From JAMZMI01 sp049115715 (lineage in GTDB: Bacteria; Bacteroidota; Bacteroidia; Cytophagales; Cyclobacteriaceae), in assembly GCA_049115715.1 (NCBI GenBank), contig JAGDZQ010000007.1:55304-119303 (forward strand): a DNA stretch of 64,000 nucleotides, read 5' to 3'. The notes under the pieces were generated by a model. That model did no database searches. It saw only the letters and a program-made list of their open reading frames with translations, and was not told the origin of the DNA. Shown here in pieces: positions 28,601 through 36,769 of this stretch. A program made the position numbers and the translations under genes. The stretch's first letter is position 1. Each line of letters opens with the position of its first letter.

Positions 28601-29653
28601 CCGCTCTTCTTGTCCATATCCGTTCACCACAATCAGGTCTTCATCAGAGTCATGATCCAAATCCGAAAATCCGACTCCCCAAGCCCATCCTGTTTCAAGG
28701 ACTCCCAGATCAAAGGCACTGCTTTCATATCTTTCTTCTCCCAGATTTGTGTACATGACGCTTGTACCAATATCTGAAACATAGATATCAAATAGTCCGT
28801 CATTGTTTGGATCACCCACGGCTACACCCATACCATTTAGGTCATCGGTCAAATCATATTCCGAGGCTTTTTCTTCAAATCCTAAAGAGTTTCCTTTATT
28901 GATATAGAGTCTTGAATTAACTCCAAAATCATTGGTGACATAAAGATCAAGTAGTCCATCGGAATTCACGTCCATCGGCATACCCATCCATGATGGGTCC
29001 AGTGTCCCTTCTTCATTGTTTAAATCATCCCGTATTCCGAGGCTTGTTGTAACATCAGAAAAAGTCCCATTCCTATTGTTGTGGTATAGAAAGTTGCTCT
29101 CGCAACCTCCCCACTTAGATACATAAAGATCAAGGTATCCATCGTTATCATAATCCCACCAGGTAGCTCCAGTGTTCCAACAAGTATTTGTACCGATAAT
29201 TCCAGAAGCATCGGTCACCTCGATGAATTCTGTTCCATTCAAATTCTGAAATAATTGAAGGTGATGAACGCTTGCAAGGAAAAGGTCAGGGAAGCCATCG
29301 TTGTTGAAATCGCCCCACGAGGCTCCCATTTTCATTCCTAGATTGGCTTCAATATTTACATCAGAATAGTCGAAGGCACTGACAATTCCTGAAGTTTCTG
29401 TAATATCAGTAAAGGTGCCATCATTGTTGTTTCGAAAAAGATAGCTTTCTAAACCATCTCCAGGCTCCAGAATATGCTGCCTGACCACTGCAAATAAATC
29501 CAGGTCATAATCTCCATCAATATCAGCAACCGCGACTCCATTGATATCTTCAATATTGGATAGTCTTGCTTGCAATTCTATTCTAGTAAAATCTTGAGCT
29601 GTTGCAGCAGTGATTGAAAAAAATAAGGAAGCTACTACTAGTATCCGCATCAT
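25637..29653 (-). CDS. FG-GAP/ASPIC-UnbV plus haloperoxidase fusion, T9SS-sorted
   Basis: A 1338-aa exported protein with a signal peptide (FFSITAATAQ). Residues ~20-420: FG-GAP/VCBS repeats with calcium loops (DIDGDYDLDL, DFNNDGFPDL). ~430-510: ASPIC/UnbV domain (ELKVTWPKGG). ~520-545: a Cys-rich linker beginning GCTNPESCTYNPDATVNDG, of a type often seen in secreted Bacteroidota proteins, then a PKD-like stretch. ~640-1240: PAP2/vanadium haloperoxidase domain with all three motifs: KGWYDYIRP (K-x6-RP), VSGHSTFS and SRIWGGIHPPADD. The last ~75 residues are a type A T9SS sorting domain (LFPNPVDEDG, then IHDIYGRKI). One open frame, no break. Likely surface or secreted; phosphatase or haloperoxidase activity undecided. 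Confidence 0.88.
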   Translation of the reverse strand: MMRILVVASLFFSITAATAQDFTRIELQARLSNIEDINGVAVADIDGDYDLDLFAVVRQHILEPGDGLESYLFRNNNDGTFTDITETSGIVSAFDYSDVNIEANLGMKMGASWGDFNNDGFPDLFLASVHHLQLFQNLNGTEFIEVTDASGIIGTNTCWNTGATWWDYDNDGYLDLYVSKWGGCESNFLYHNNRNGTFSDVTTSLGIRDDLNNEEGTLDPSWMGMPMDVNSDGLLDLYVTNDFGVNSRLYINKGNSLGFEEKASEYDLTDDLNGMGVAVGDPNNDGLFDIYVSDIGTSVMYTNLGEERYESSAFDLGVLETGWAWGVGFSDLDHDSDEDLIVVNGYGQEERNYYYENQFKEGKHEYKNRTEEKGMGDEADANALAIFDYDSDGDPDVLISNSDDIVHFYENNLITSGTPRDKSWLQVWLEGTDSNRDAIGTKLELKTDKGIFHRFYTGAGFMTQNLMPVHFGLADADEIIELKVTWPKGGTQTFNDLTLNQFVYVKENEELEPLSLGATKIPGCTNPESCTYNPDATVNDGSCQFLDSYTLNGAILSGNLNEEIYSYEELDNHQYNWEVKGGRIVSGQGTSEVSVRWGLGAKGLVSVKTSDENCSSSPVQIEVTLTPSEDQSDFSIARIWNEALLEAIRNDYARPTVHARNLFHVGVAMYDSWAAYHSSEVQTYLLGNQLGGFTSDFEGFDFEGDTSINVNKTISYAAYRLLSYRFNDSPNREETLSLFDGIMERLEYDPGITTTNYQVGGAVALGNYIADQIIQYGHTDASREVSKYDNAFYNPVNEALDPDKGGNQVIDDPNRWQPLKLRQFIDQAGNPIGINTPEFLSPEWGAVSAFALQEEDVSVLTRDGDDYRVHLDPGAPPYLNTTTLSDESKLYQWNFSLVSAWSSHLDPFDGVEWDISPKRIGNIDFESLPVTLEGHREFYDLIDGGDISKGHDLNPVTGVAYESQIVPRGDYARVLAEFWADGPDSETPPGHWFTLLNYVNDHPDFEKRFEGQGDLIDDLEWDVKAYFLLGGTMHDAAIAAWSAKGWYDYIRPISAIRYMAERGQSSDPEKPNYDVAGIPLLDGFIELVEEGDDLAGAEDENIGKIKIYAWRGHREISNTDKDQAGVGWILAEKWWPYQRPSFVTPPFAGYVSGHSTFSRAAAEMMTKLTGDAFFPGGIGEFVAKKNEFLVFEEGPSQDVILQWATYRDASDQCSLSRIWGGIHPPADDIPGRLIGDKVGKQAFEFGKQYFKMAPLSGREFNGNMILFPNPVDEDGKIHISYSSSETTFSIHDIYGRKIILQDKVYDESRQEWILTIPKVTPGLYFINIDGQSRKFLVR

Positions 29654-29987
29654 TTTAGAATTAATTGATTTAAGGTAAACCCTTAACCTTACTTTATCAA
29701 TCTAATAGAATCGTCACTTTGAGGTGCCGAAACATATTTTGATAAAGAATTTCACTTGTTCGAGAATGCCCATTCAATATGACAAACTCAATAAAATAAG
29801 ATTAACCTAACAGTAAATTTAGAAATATTGACATTCTGCTCATGGGATATTCCAGCAAATAATCTAGCAGGACATTATGAAGTTCATCAGTCAATGATAC
29901 TTCACTCAGGATTAAAGTGTGACTTGAAAGACTTGGAGGTGCGCTACAATGATTAGGCTTTAGTCCTGTTCTCGGACTTTTGATTTA
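29654..29987. other. 334-base gap, no gene seen
   Basis: I read all frames and find no gene of known type. A minor hairpin, AGTCC / GGACT at 29962-29978, sits just past the CoA-transferase stop without a clear T run on the minus strand. The right-hand part next to 29653 should carry the promoter of the large exoprotein gene. Confidence 0.5.
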
Positions 29988-30644
29988 TTAAAAGAGCATT
30001 TCAGGAATATCTCCTTCAACTATTAATTCTCCTTCAGTGGATTGAACTATTTCATCAATACTAACCCCAGGAGCTCTTTCCAATAACTTGAAACCTCCCC
30101 CAGACAATACATCTAAAACAGCCAGATTGGTTACAATCTTTTTCACACAACCTACTCCTGTAAGTGGTAGTGTACAATTCTTCAACAATTTGGGCTCGCC
30201 TGACTTACTCGTATGCTGCATGGCAACTATGATACGGTCGGCAGAAGCAACCAAGTCCATGGCTCCTCCCATTCCTTTCACCATCTTGCCCGGTATTTTC
30301 CAATTGGCAATATCACCGTTCTCTGATACCTCCATTGCGCCCAAAATAGTCAGATCGACATGTCCTCCTCTTATCATAGCAAAGCTCTCTGCGGAATTAA
30401 ACAGCGACGACCCTGCCTGCATGGTGATGGTCTGCTTCCCGGCGTTGATTAGGTCAGCATCTACTTCTTCTTCAACAGGAAAAGGCCCCATCCCTAAGAG
30501 TCCATTTTCAGATTGCAAAACCACTGAGATGTCATCCGGAATATAATTGGCAACCAAGGTAGGAATGCCTATCCCAAGGTTGATATATAGTCCATCCGTG
30601 ATCTCCTTTGCTATTCTTTTTGCTATTCCGATTTTATCTAACAT
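29988..30644 (-). CDS. 3-oxoacid CoA-transferase, subunit B
   Basis: A 218-aa beta subunit of succinyl-CoA:3-ketoacid CoA-transferase (ScoB/AtoA type), which moves CoA between succinate and acetoacetate or a similar acid. The catalytic glutamate is in SENGLLGMGPF, preceded by NLGIGIPTLVANY; later KGMGGAMDLV and TLPLTGVG are family marks. It lies 20 bases behind subunit A, so the two form one operon. Confidence 0.94.
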   Translation of the reverse strand: MLDKIGIAKRIAKEITDGLYINLGIGIPTLVANYIPDDISVVLQSENGLLGMGPFPVEEEVDADLINAGKQTITMQAGSSLFNSAESFAMIRGGHVDLTILGAMEVSENGDIANWKIPGKMVKGMGGAMDLVASADRIIVAMQHTSKSGEPKLLKNCTLPLTGVGCVKKIVTNLAVLDVLSGGGFKLLERAPGVSIDEIVQSTEGELIVEGDIPEMLF

Positions 30645-30664
30645 GGCAACAATGAGTTTATCCT

Positions 30665-31366
30665 CTATTCTTCCGTCCGAATGGTTCTTTGCTCAATTCT
30701 TTTTTCGTATCCAGAGCCCTGAAATATTCTCTGAACATAAATCCCCGGGGTATGTACAGCGTTGGGGTCTAGTTCCCCTGCGGGCACCAATTCTTCAACT
30801 TCCGCAACAGTTATTTTTCCAGCAGCGGCCATCATAGGATTAAAATTCCTTGCCGTGCCTTTGAAAATCAGATTTCCAGAAGTGTCACCTTTCCATGCCT
30901 TGATAAATGAAAAATCTGCTTTTAACCATTTTTCCATTAGGTACATTTTTCCTCCAAACTCCCTTGTCTCTTTACCTTCGGCCACTTCTGTTCCATATCC
31001 TGCTGGGCTGAAGAATGCAGGAATACCTGCTCCTCCTGCTCGTATTCTCTCCGCAAGAGTACCTTGAGGCAATAATTCTACCTCCAGCTCTCCTGACAGC
31101 AATTGCCTTTCGAATTCCGCATTTTCACCTACGTAGGAAGAGATCATTTTCTTTACTTGCTTAGCTTCTAGCAATTGGCCAATACCAAATCCGTCTACTC
31201 CAGCATTATTAGATATACATGTAAGCTCCTTCGCTCCGGTCTTTAGTAAGGCACTTATCAGATTTTCAGGGATGCCACACAAACCAAAACCTCCAAGCAT
31301 GATGGTCATCTTGTCGGCTATATCCCAAATGGATGCATCGGCACTTTCAACAACTTTGTTCAGCAT
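30665..31366 (-). CDS. 3-oxoacid CoA-transferase, subunit A
   Basis: A 233-aa alpha subunit (ScoA/AtoD type). The oxyanion-hole segment MLGGFGLCGIPENLI is at ~27-41, followed by SNNAGVDGFG and ISSYVGENAEFERQ, all typical of the family. Together with the B subunit it forms the active enzyme for ketone-body or branched-chain keto acid use. The pair is complete. Confidence 0.94.
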   Translation of the reverse strand: MLNKVVESADASIWDIADKMTIMLGGFGLCGIPENLISALLKTGAKELTCISNNAGVDGFGIGQLLEAKQVKKMISSYVGENAEFERQLLSGELEVELLPQGTLAERIRAGGAGIPAFFSPAGYGTEVAEGKETREFGGKMYLMEKWLKADFSFIKAWKGDTSGNLIFKGTARNFNPMMAAAGKITVAEVEELVPAGELDPNAVHTPGIYVQRIFQGSGYEKRIEQRTIRTEE

Positions 31367-31455
31367 AGTGTCATATTCAAAATTGAGCGCTACTATTTCA
31401 GATTGTTGTACAAGTCTATTTTCAATATCAAGACCTGAATTTACTTATTAGAAAT

Positions 31456-31656
31456 TTACTCAATTTTAACGAGTCTCTTTTCTCCCAGATGCCTCTTTTC
31501 CATCGTAGGTGCTTGGATAAAATAAGCGGATGGAGCAAGCTTGGTTTTGCTTAAGAAACCGTAAACTCTTTTGCTAGGTGACTCTTTTTTTTGTAAAAGA
31601 TGTAACCTCTCACTTGTATCGAAGTATTCTTTTTCAATGAAAGTAAAGATTCTCAT
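31456..31656 (-). CDS. Small basic hypothetical, 66 aa
   Basis: A 66-aa basic protein, rich in Lys and Arg, with no signal or membrane segment. Sequence such as SKRVYGFLSK and APTMEKRHLGEKRL looks like a folded or nucleic-acid-binding small protein rather than random reading. It sits alone between the CoA-transferase genes and a divergent permease gene. No family recognised; moderate chance it is real. Confidence 0.45.
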   Translation of the reverse strand: MRIFTFIEKEYFDTSERLHLLQKKESPSKRVYGFLSKTKLAPSAYFIQAPTMEKRHLGEKRLVKIE

Positions 31657-31711
31657 GCAACCCTAAAAATTTTCTCTTGTCATTCAATAGTACCCATCAA
31701 ACCTAATATTT

Positions 31712-34081
31712 ATGATACGTAATTTTCTTGTAGTAGCATGGAGAAACCTCCGCAGAAATGGTCTCTACTCGTCAATCAATATAGCAGGATTGTCTATCGG
31801 AATTTCTTGCAGTGTACTTATTCTTCTTTGGGTAGCAGATGAAACATCATTTGATCGTTTTCATCCAAAGTTTGACAGACTTCATCAGGTTTGGGTCAAT
31901 GCGGAATTTGATGGTAAAATAAACTCTTGGAGGTCTATCCCATTGCCTTCTTATGAAGCTTTGAAAACCGGCCATAGTGATATTGTAAATACTTGTGTGA
32001 CCGGCTGGGGAGGTGACCGACTTCTTACCGTGGGTGAAAAGCGAATTACCAAACACGGATATTTCGCCAGCAACGAATTCTTGGAAATGTTCGAGTTTCC
32101 GCTTATTTCAGGAAGTGCTGAGACAGTTTTAGGTGATCCTTCATCTATTGTAATCACAGAGAGTTTGGCTGAAACACTTTTTGGAGAAAGAAATCCTGTA
32201 GGTGAAATCATTAAAGTTGATGATAAAAGCCTGCTCAAAATCACGGGCATTTTGAAGGACATACCCAAAAACTCATCTTTCGAATTTGATTATATCATAC
32301 CTTGGAAACACAGGGAATCAATCAATGAATGGGTAGTCAATAACAAAACCAATTGGGGTAACTATTCCTTTCAGGTAATGATCGAGATATCTAGTAGTGA
32401 CAAAGCTGCTGCCGTGGAAGCCGGCATAAAAAATATGTTAACTGAAAATGGGCAAGATGACATTCCTCGAAGTTTTTTCCTTCATCCTATGGAAAAGTGG
32501 AGACTTCATTCGAATTTCGAAAATGGAAAAGCAACAGGAGGCATGGGAGATTATGTCCAATTATTTACCATAATTGCAGCTTTCATTCTGGTAATCGCCT
32601 GCATCAATTTCATGAATCTTGCTACAGCCAGGTCTGAGAAAAGGGTAAGAGAAGTTGGTATAAGAAAGTCTTTGGGATCAAAAAGGGGGCAACTTATTTC
32701 CCAATTCATTGGAGAATCAGTTTTCATTTCTACCATCTCATATGTAATTGCACTTGTGGTGGCTCTGGCTTTTCTGAGCCCCTACAATACGCTTGTTGAA
32801 AAAGAACTTACCATAGACCCAACATCAAGCGAATTTTGGATCTTTTCACTCAGTGTGATTTTAATAACGGGTGTAATCTCAGGAAGCTATCCGGCTCTAT
32901 ATTTATCTTCTTTCGATCCGGTAAAAACGCTCAAAGGCTCAGTCTTCGTTGGTAAAAAATCCGGTACTCCTCGTAAAGTACTCGTCACGTTGCAGTTTTC
33001 ATTTTCGATCATTCTAATGATCAGCACTGTGGTCATTTACAATCAAATCGAGTTGGTAAAAAACAGAGAGTTGGGGTATAATCAGGAGAATCTGATCTCG
33101 ATCTCAACTACGGACGCTATTGATAAGAATTATGTAGCGCTGAAAAACGAGCTTCTCCAATCTGGATTAGTAGAAGCAGTAACCAAATCAAACAGTCCTA
33201 TAAATGCCATTTATTCTAATAACTTTCTTGGCTGGCCTGGAAAACCTGAAAGTCTGAAAGTCATCTTCACAACCATCAGCACCGAGTATGATTACACCAA
33301 AACTATGGGCATTAAGGTGCTTCAGGGACGAGACTTCTCCAAGGAGTTTACTACAGATACTTCTGCTATTGTCATCAACCAGGCAGGCCTAGACCTAATG
33401 GATCTGGGAGAAAATCCAATAGGAACAAAACTCGACCTGTGGGGAGATAAAGTGACCTTAATCGGAGTAGTAGACAATGTAATTATGGGCTCACCTTATG
33501 AAGAGGTGAAGCCCATGTTCATGGTGTATAATCCAGAATGGATCAGCTACGTAACGCTAAGGCTTAAAAAAACAAATCGGCTACAACAATCTCTCAAGGA
33601 TGTAGAATTGATCTTTAATAAACACAATCCGGCATATCCTTTCGAATATGAATTTGTTGATGCAGAATTCGGGAAGAAATTCGCGACCATCAATCTAACT
33701 CAAAAGCTTGCAACTATATTTTCGCTGTTAGCCATTTTCATTACTGGTCTGGGCTTATTTGGACTCGCCTCATATACGGCAGAACAAAAAATAAAAGAGA
33801 TAGGTATACGAAAAGTATTGGGCGCTAGCGTGATCAGTCTCATTTCTTTGATCAGCAGAGAATTTACTAAAATGGTGCTCCTCGCATTTGCTGTGGCTGC
33901 TCCCACTTCGTGGTACTTACTGGATACTTACTTGAAACGCTATCAGGTTCGCACGGAACTTCATTGGTGGATATTTCCAATTGCAGGCTTGGTTGCACTG
34001 GTATTTGCCTTGTCGATCGTTTCTAATCAGGCAAGGAAAGCTGCACTAACTAATCCCGCTAAATCTTTGAGGAGCGAATAG
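31712..34081 (+). CDS. MacB/FtsX-type ABC transporter permease, 789 aa
   Basis: A second large permease. It begins directly with the membrane segment after VVAWRNLRRNGLYS (no prefix domain), then has the MacB periplasmic core (~50-270), FtsX helices with REVGIRKSLGSKRGQ at ~310, a second periplasmic core, and a final FtsX domain with EIGIRKVLGASV. It is weakly alike throughout to the protein at 20238-22874. No ATPase and no PadR gene nearby. It probably works with an ATPase coded elsewhere. Confidence 0.9.
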   Translation: MIRNFLVVAWRNLRRNGLYSSINIAGLSIGISCSVLILLWVADETSFDRFHPKFDRLHQVWVNAEFDGKINSWRSIPLPSYEALKTGHSDIVNTCVTGWGGDRLLTVGEKRITKHGYFASNEFLEMFEFPLISGSAETVLGDPSSIVITESLAETLFGERNPVGEIIKVDDKSLLKITGILKDIPKNSSFEFDYIIPWKHRESINEWVVNNKTNWGNYSFQVMIEISSSDKAAAVEAGIKNMLTENGQDDIPRSFFLHPMEKWRLHSNFENGKATGGMGDYVQLFTIIAAFILVIACINFMNLATARSEKRVREVGIRKSLGSKRGQLISQFIGESVFISTISYVIALVVALAFLSPYNTLVEKELTIDPTSSEFWIFSLSVILITGVISGSYPALYLSSFDPVKTLKGSVFVGKKSGTPRKVLVTLQFSFSIILMISTVVIYNQIELVKNRELGYNQENLISISTTDAIDKNYVALKNELLQSGLVEAVTKSNSPINAIYSNNFLGWPGKPESLKVIFTTISTEYDYTKTMGIKVLQGRDFSKEFTTDTSAIVINQAGLDLMDLGENPIGTKLDLWGDKVTLIGVVDNVIMGSPYEEVKPMFMVYNPEWISYVTLRLKKTNRLQQSLKDVELIFNKHNPAYPFEYEFVDAEFGKKFATINLTQKLATIFSLLAIFITGLGLFGLASYTAEQKIKEIGIRKVLGASVISLISLISREFTKMVLLAFAVAAPTSWYLLDTYLKRYQVRTELHWWIFPIAGLVALVFALSIVSNQARKAALTNPAKSLRSE

Positions 34082-34089
34082 TTGTTTTA

Positions 34090-34116
34090 GCTTACAAAGC
34101 TTGAAGTTTTTTAGAG
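34090..34116 (+). terminator. Weak terminator after the permease
   Basis: AGCTT / AAGCT with a three-base loop, then TGAAGTTTTTT. The stem is short; it is the only candidate before the next gene at 34203. Confidence 0.35.
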
Positions 34117-34202
34117 TAAGAAACTAAAACAATTAAGACTTTAGATTTTCTTGAAGCTGGTATCTTTGGCTTTTAGTCACTGAGTAATAAGCCTAGCCTT
34201 CG

Positions 34203-34940
34203 ATGAGCAAAATACGACTGATAAAGAAAGTCAAAGCCAATCTGATAAGAATAAGAGTACACAAGTTATTGGGTTTTTCAGCAGATGTCCTGATCTATAT
34301 AGGCTACATGCTAAAACTCTCTAAATGGGTTGACCAAAACAAGCCTGTGCTTAAGTACAACGACTTTTACAATAACAAAGTCAAACAGCATGACAGGGTA
34401 AAACTTTACCAGTTTCTACTGGAACACAAATCATTAAAAGATGAGCCAATATCTTATCTGGAATTTGGTGTGGCTTCAGGGAACTCCTTGAAATGGTGGT
34501 CAGAAAACAACTCCAACGGGAACACTAATTTTTGGGGTTTTGATACATTTGAGGGCTTACCTGAAAAATACGGTACTTATGAGAAAGGGGTATTTACGCA
34601 AGAGGGCAACTTTCCCAATATCCCGGATGAAAGGATTAATTTCGTCAAAGGACTGTTTCAGGATACTCTTCTTAAAACCATCCCTAAAATTGATTTCAGC
34701 AAATCTTTGATTGTACATCTGGATGGCGATTTGTACAGCTCTACGCTTTTTACCTTGACTGTTTTATATCCTTATCTGAAGAAGGGAGACATATTGCTCT
34801 TTGATGAGTTTGGTGTGCCTTACCATGAATTCAAGGCGTTTGATGACTTCATCAAGTCATTTTACATTAAGCTAGAGCCAATCGGAGCTATCAACAACTA
34901 CTTGCAGATGGCATTTGAAATCAAGGATATCAAAACTTAA
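34203..34940 (+). CDS. TylF/MycF-type SAM methyltransferase
   Basis: A 245-aa methyltransferase of the macrocin O-methyltransferase (TylF) group. The SAM-binding motif is YLEFGVASGNSLKWW (~82-96), followed by FWGFDTFEGLPE, VKGLFQDTL, VHLDGDLYSST and LLFDEFG. TylF-type enzymes use a metal and methylate sugar or polyketide hydroxyls; the Bacteroidota members are often linked to polysaccharides or unknown products. No biosynthetic cluster is visible around it. Confidence 0.85.
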   Translation: MSKIRLIKKVKANLIRIRVHKLLGFSADVLIYIGYMLKLSKWVDQNKPVLKYNDFYNNKVKQHDRVKLYQFLLEHKSLKDEPISYLEFGVASGNSLKWWSENNSNGNTNFWGFDTFEGLPEKYGTYEKGVFTQEGNFPNIPDERINFVKGLFQDTLLKTIPKIDFSKSLIVHLDGDLYSSTLFTLTVLYPYLKKGDILLFDEFGVPYHEFKAFDDFIKSFYIKLEPIGAINNYLQMAFEIKDIKT

Positions 34941-35070
34941 ATATTGCATTGTAAATGAGTCAGAAAGGGCTTAGTTTCCTACGCTCTTTAGATCAGGCTG
35001 ACGATGATCATTGTTTGACAACTATTCTTTGTTTCATTTTGTTGCTTACTTTGGTAAGACTTACTATAAA

Positions 35071-35967
35071 ATGAAAACCATGATTTCTTTTATTAATATC
35101 TCTATTCTGAGCTTATTGCTAGCGTGCGCTCCGAACAACCCTGACTCTTCAAAACAAAACCCTTATGATCAGCAACTGAGGGAATACTGGTATAATGGGG
35201 AGGCAGAGCTTTCTAGTTATGAGCTGAAGCAAGCTCGGTATGGAGAGATGCGTGACGGAAAAGCGGTTATGATATTTGTAACGGAGGACTTTTCAACTAA
35301 GACCAACACCAAAGCTGACAATCCTTCTACAGACAACATCTCTGTCCTTAAGTTAAACGCTACCAGAAAATTCAATACTGGAGTTTATCCCTACTCTATG
35401 ATGAACAGTACTTTCATTCCATTTCCTTCAGGAGGTAATTCTATCAAAGTATCTACTTCCAGCCAAGAGTGGTGCGGACATACGTATCTCGAACTGATTG
35501 ATAATGGGGATTTCAACATCCAAAATGCTTCGTATTTTCAAAGTGAAGCTCAAAAGGAGATCAATCTAAAAAAAGACATTCTTGAAGATGACCTTTGGTC
35601 GCTCATCAGAATAAACCCAGCTGAGCTGCCCACCGGGAAATTAAAAATAATTCCTTCTTTCTTCTACCTTCGATTTTCTCACAATGACATTAAAGCGTAC
35701 GATTGCGTAGTTTCTCTGACGGAAGAGAGCGAAAACATGAAATACACAATCTCCTATCCTGCGCTGGAACGGAACTTAGAAATTGTTTTCGAAAATCAAT
35801 TCCCATTTAGAGTCCTTGGTTGGGAAGATACTTACTATAGCGGCTGGGGTGCTAAGAAGCAAAAACTTACGACTTCAGGTACATTGATAAAGACCATCCG
35901 ATCTAAGTACTGGAACAAGAATTCCAACGCTGATGAAGGGCTAAGAAAGGAGTTGGGATTGGATTAG
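35071..35967 (+). CDS. Lipoprotein of unknown function, 298 aa
   Basis: The frame stays open upstream to 35011, but the start at 35071 gives a proper lipoprotein signal (ISILSLLLACAPN), so I use it. The mature protein is beta-rich with an RYGEMRDGKAVMIFVTEDF stretch and paired aromatic residues. Similar Bacteroidota lipoproteins are sometimes labelled septum formation inhibitor Maf in error, since they share nothing with Maf. Role unknown. TTGACA at 35015-35020 could be a promoter element. Confidence 0.75.
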   Translation: MKTMISFINISILSLLLACAPNNPDSSKQNPYDQQLREYWYNGEAELSSYELKQARYGEMRDGKAVMIFVTEDFSTKTNTKADNPSTDNISVLKLNATRKFNTGVYPYSMMNSTFIPFPSGGNSIKVSTSSQEWCGHTYLELIDNGDFNIQNASYFQSEAQKEINLKKDILEDDLWSLIRINPAELPTGKLKIIPSFFYLRFSHNDIKAYDCVVSLTEESENMKYTISYPALERNLEIVFENQFPFRVLGWEDTYYSGWGAKKQKLTTSGTLIKTIRSKYWNKNSNADEGLRKELGLD

Positions 35968-36115
35968 ATAAAACTTAGCCTCTCCAATCTGTTCCATTCA
36001 TCTTTTCTATTATTCGAATTTAGGAAATCGGAAATTTTTGAATTTATGTTTATTGTTTCCCTAGAGTTCCCAAGCTCAACGAAAGCCTTTCTTACTCTAT
36101 GAAACACGATTTGCG

Positions 36116-36283
36116 TCAAACACCTTTTCCCGGATTGGTTTTAATCTTTGAGTATACAGAATCAGCAAAATCTTGGACCGTAGTAATTTGCTGGGCCTCC
36201 AAATCTGGAATCTCTATTCCAAATTTCTTTTCAATTGTTACCAACAGTTCTACAGAGTCCAATCCAATAATGCGTTCTGATTC
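36116..36283 (-). pseudogene. 5'-truncated acyl carrier protein remnant
   Basis: The minus strand encodes 55 codons that read as the C-terminal two thirds of an acyl carrier protein: IIGLDSVELLV (the phosphopantetheine-attachment Ser is the S of LDS), then EKKFGIEIPDLEAQQIT and TVQDFADSVY. A normal protein is ~75-80 residues and starts ~25-30 residues before this Ser. Here a TGA stop (36284-36286) comes only 9 codons before it and no start codon or helix 1 is found upstream, so the gene has lost its start. I found no acyl synthase near it. Confidence 0.8.
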
Positions 36284-36291
36284 TCAAACAC

Positions 36292-36328
36292 AAAAAAACC
36301 TTTCCCTGATTTCTCAAAGAAAGGTTTT
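36292..36328. terminator. Bidirectional terminator
   Basis: A-tract, AAAACCTTTC / GAAAGGTTTT stem with a 14-base loop, and T-tract. It sits after the stop of the 96-aa gene (-) at 36350 and is strong on both strands. Confidence 0.75.
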
Positions 36329-36349
36329 TAAATTTCTTTTTTATTCGTC

Positions 36350-36640
36350 TTAAGCGACGTTTAATGTTTTAACCATCTCTACTGGTCCAAACTTACGACT
36401 ATGTAGAACAGTTTTCTTTCCTTTCATCAACTGAATCTCTGTGTTTGGAAAGCCTGTATCAGCATGTTTTTTGATTACAGCATTGTAAAAAACTCTTGCT
36501 TCTTCTATCTCGCCTTTACCAAAATCGTGCTTGTGATCATATTTTTGCACCTTTCTCCCAGGGATAACATGGTACATAGAAACGACTACAGAATAGGTCG
36601 GTTGAAATGATTTTAGGAAATTAAGCCAAGCTTGTTTCAT
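36350..36640 (-). CDS. Small unknown protein after ftsZ, 96 aa
   Basis: A 96-aa soluble protein, basic, with SVVVSMYHVIPG, KGEIEEARVFYNAVIKKH and a C-terminal FGPVEMVKTL. I recognise no family. It is downstream of ftsZ on the same strand, but a strong terminator lies between them, so it is probably expressed from its own promoter in 36641-36716. It has its own terminator after it. Function unknown. Confidence 0.7.
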   Translation of the reverse strand: MKQAWLNFLKSFQPTYSVVVSMYHVIPGRKVQKYDHKHDFGKGEIEEARVFYNAVIKKHADTGFPNTEIQLMKGKKTVLHSRKFGPVEMVKTLNVA

Positions 36641-36716
36641 CTTTTGGTGGTTTTGAAGCCCAAGTTTAATAAATACGATCCTTAATTGAAATAATTATCG
36701 ACTGGTTTATAAAAAT

Positions 36717-36748
36717 AAAAGGTTGTGCGAAATTTCGCACAACCTTTT
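36717..36748. terminator. Strong palindromic terminator after ftsZ
   Basis: AAAAGGTTGTGCGAAA / TTTCGCACAACCTTTT is a near-perfect 16-bp palindrome, working on both strands. On the minus strand it lies just after the ftsZ stop (36770) and marks the end of the division and cell wall operon. Confidence 0.9.
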
Positions 36749-36769
36749 TAAAGGCAAAAATCATATTAA

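Larger units (their letters stand above)
35968..36349. other. Intergenic region with an acyl carrier protein remnant
   Basis: No intact gene. The minus strand holds the decayed carrier-protein gene (36116-36283) and the bidirectional terminator (36292-36328), listed separately. 35968-36115 shows nothing recognisable. An 84-codon open frame on the plus strand here is only the opposite strand of the remnant. Confidence 0.6.

Noticed and set aside
35071..35967. Call as septum formation inhibitor Maf
   Set aside because: The name appears for similar proteins, but the sequence has a lipobox and none of the nucleotide-binding Maf motifs.
36099..36353. An 84-codon plus-strand frame
   Set aside because: It is the opposite strand of the acyl carrier remnant; the carrier motif is only on the minus strand.
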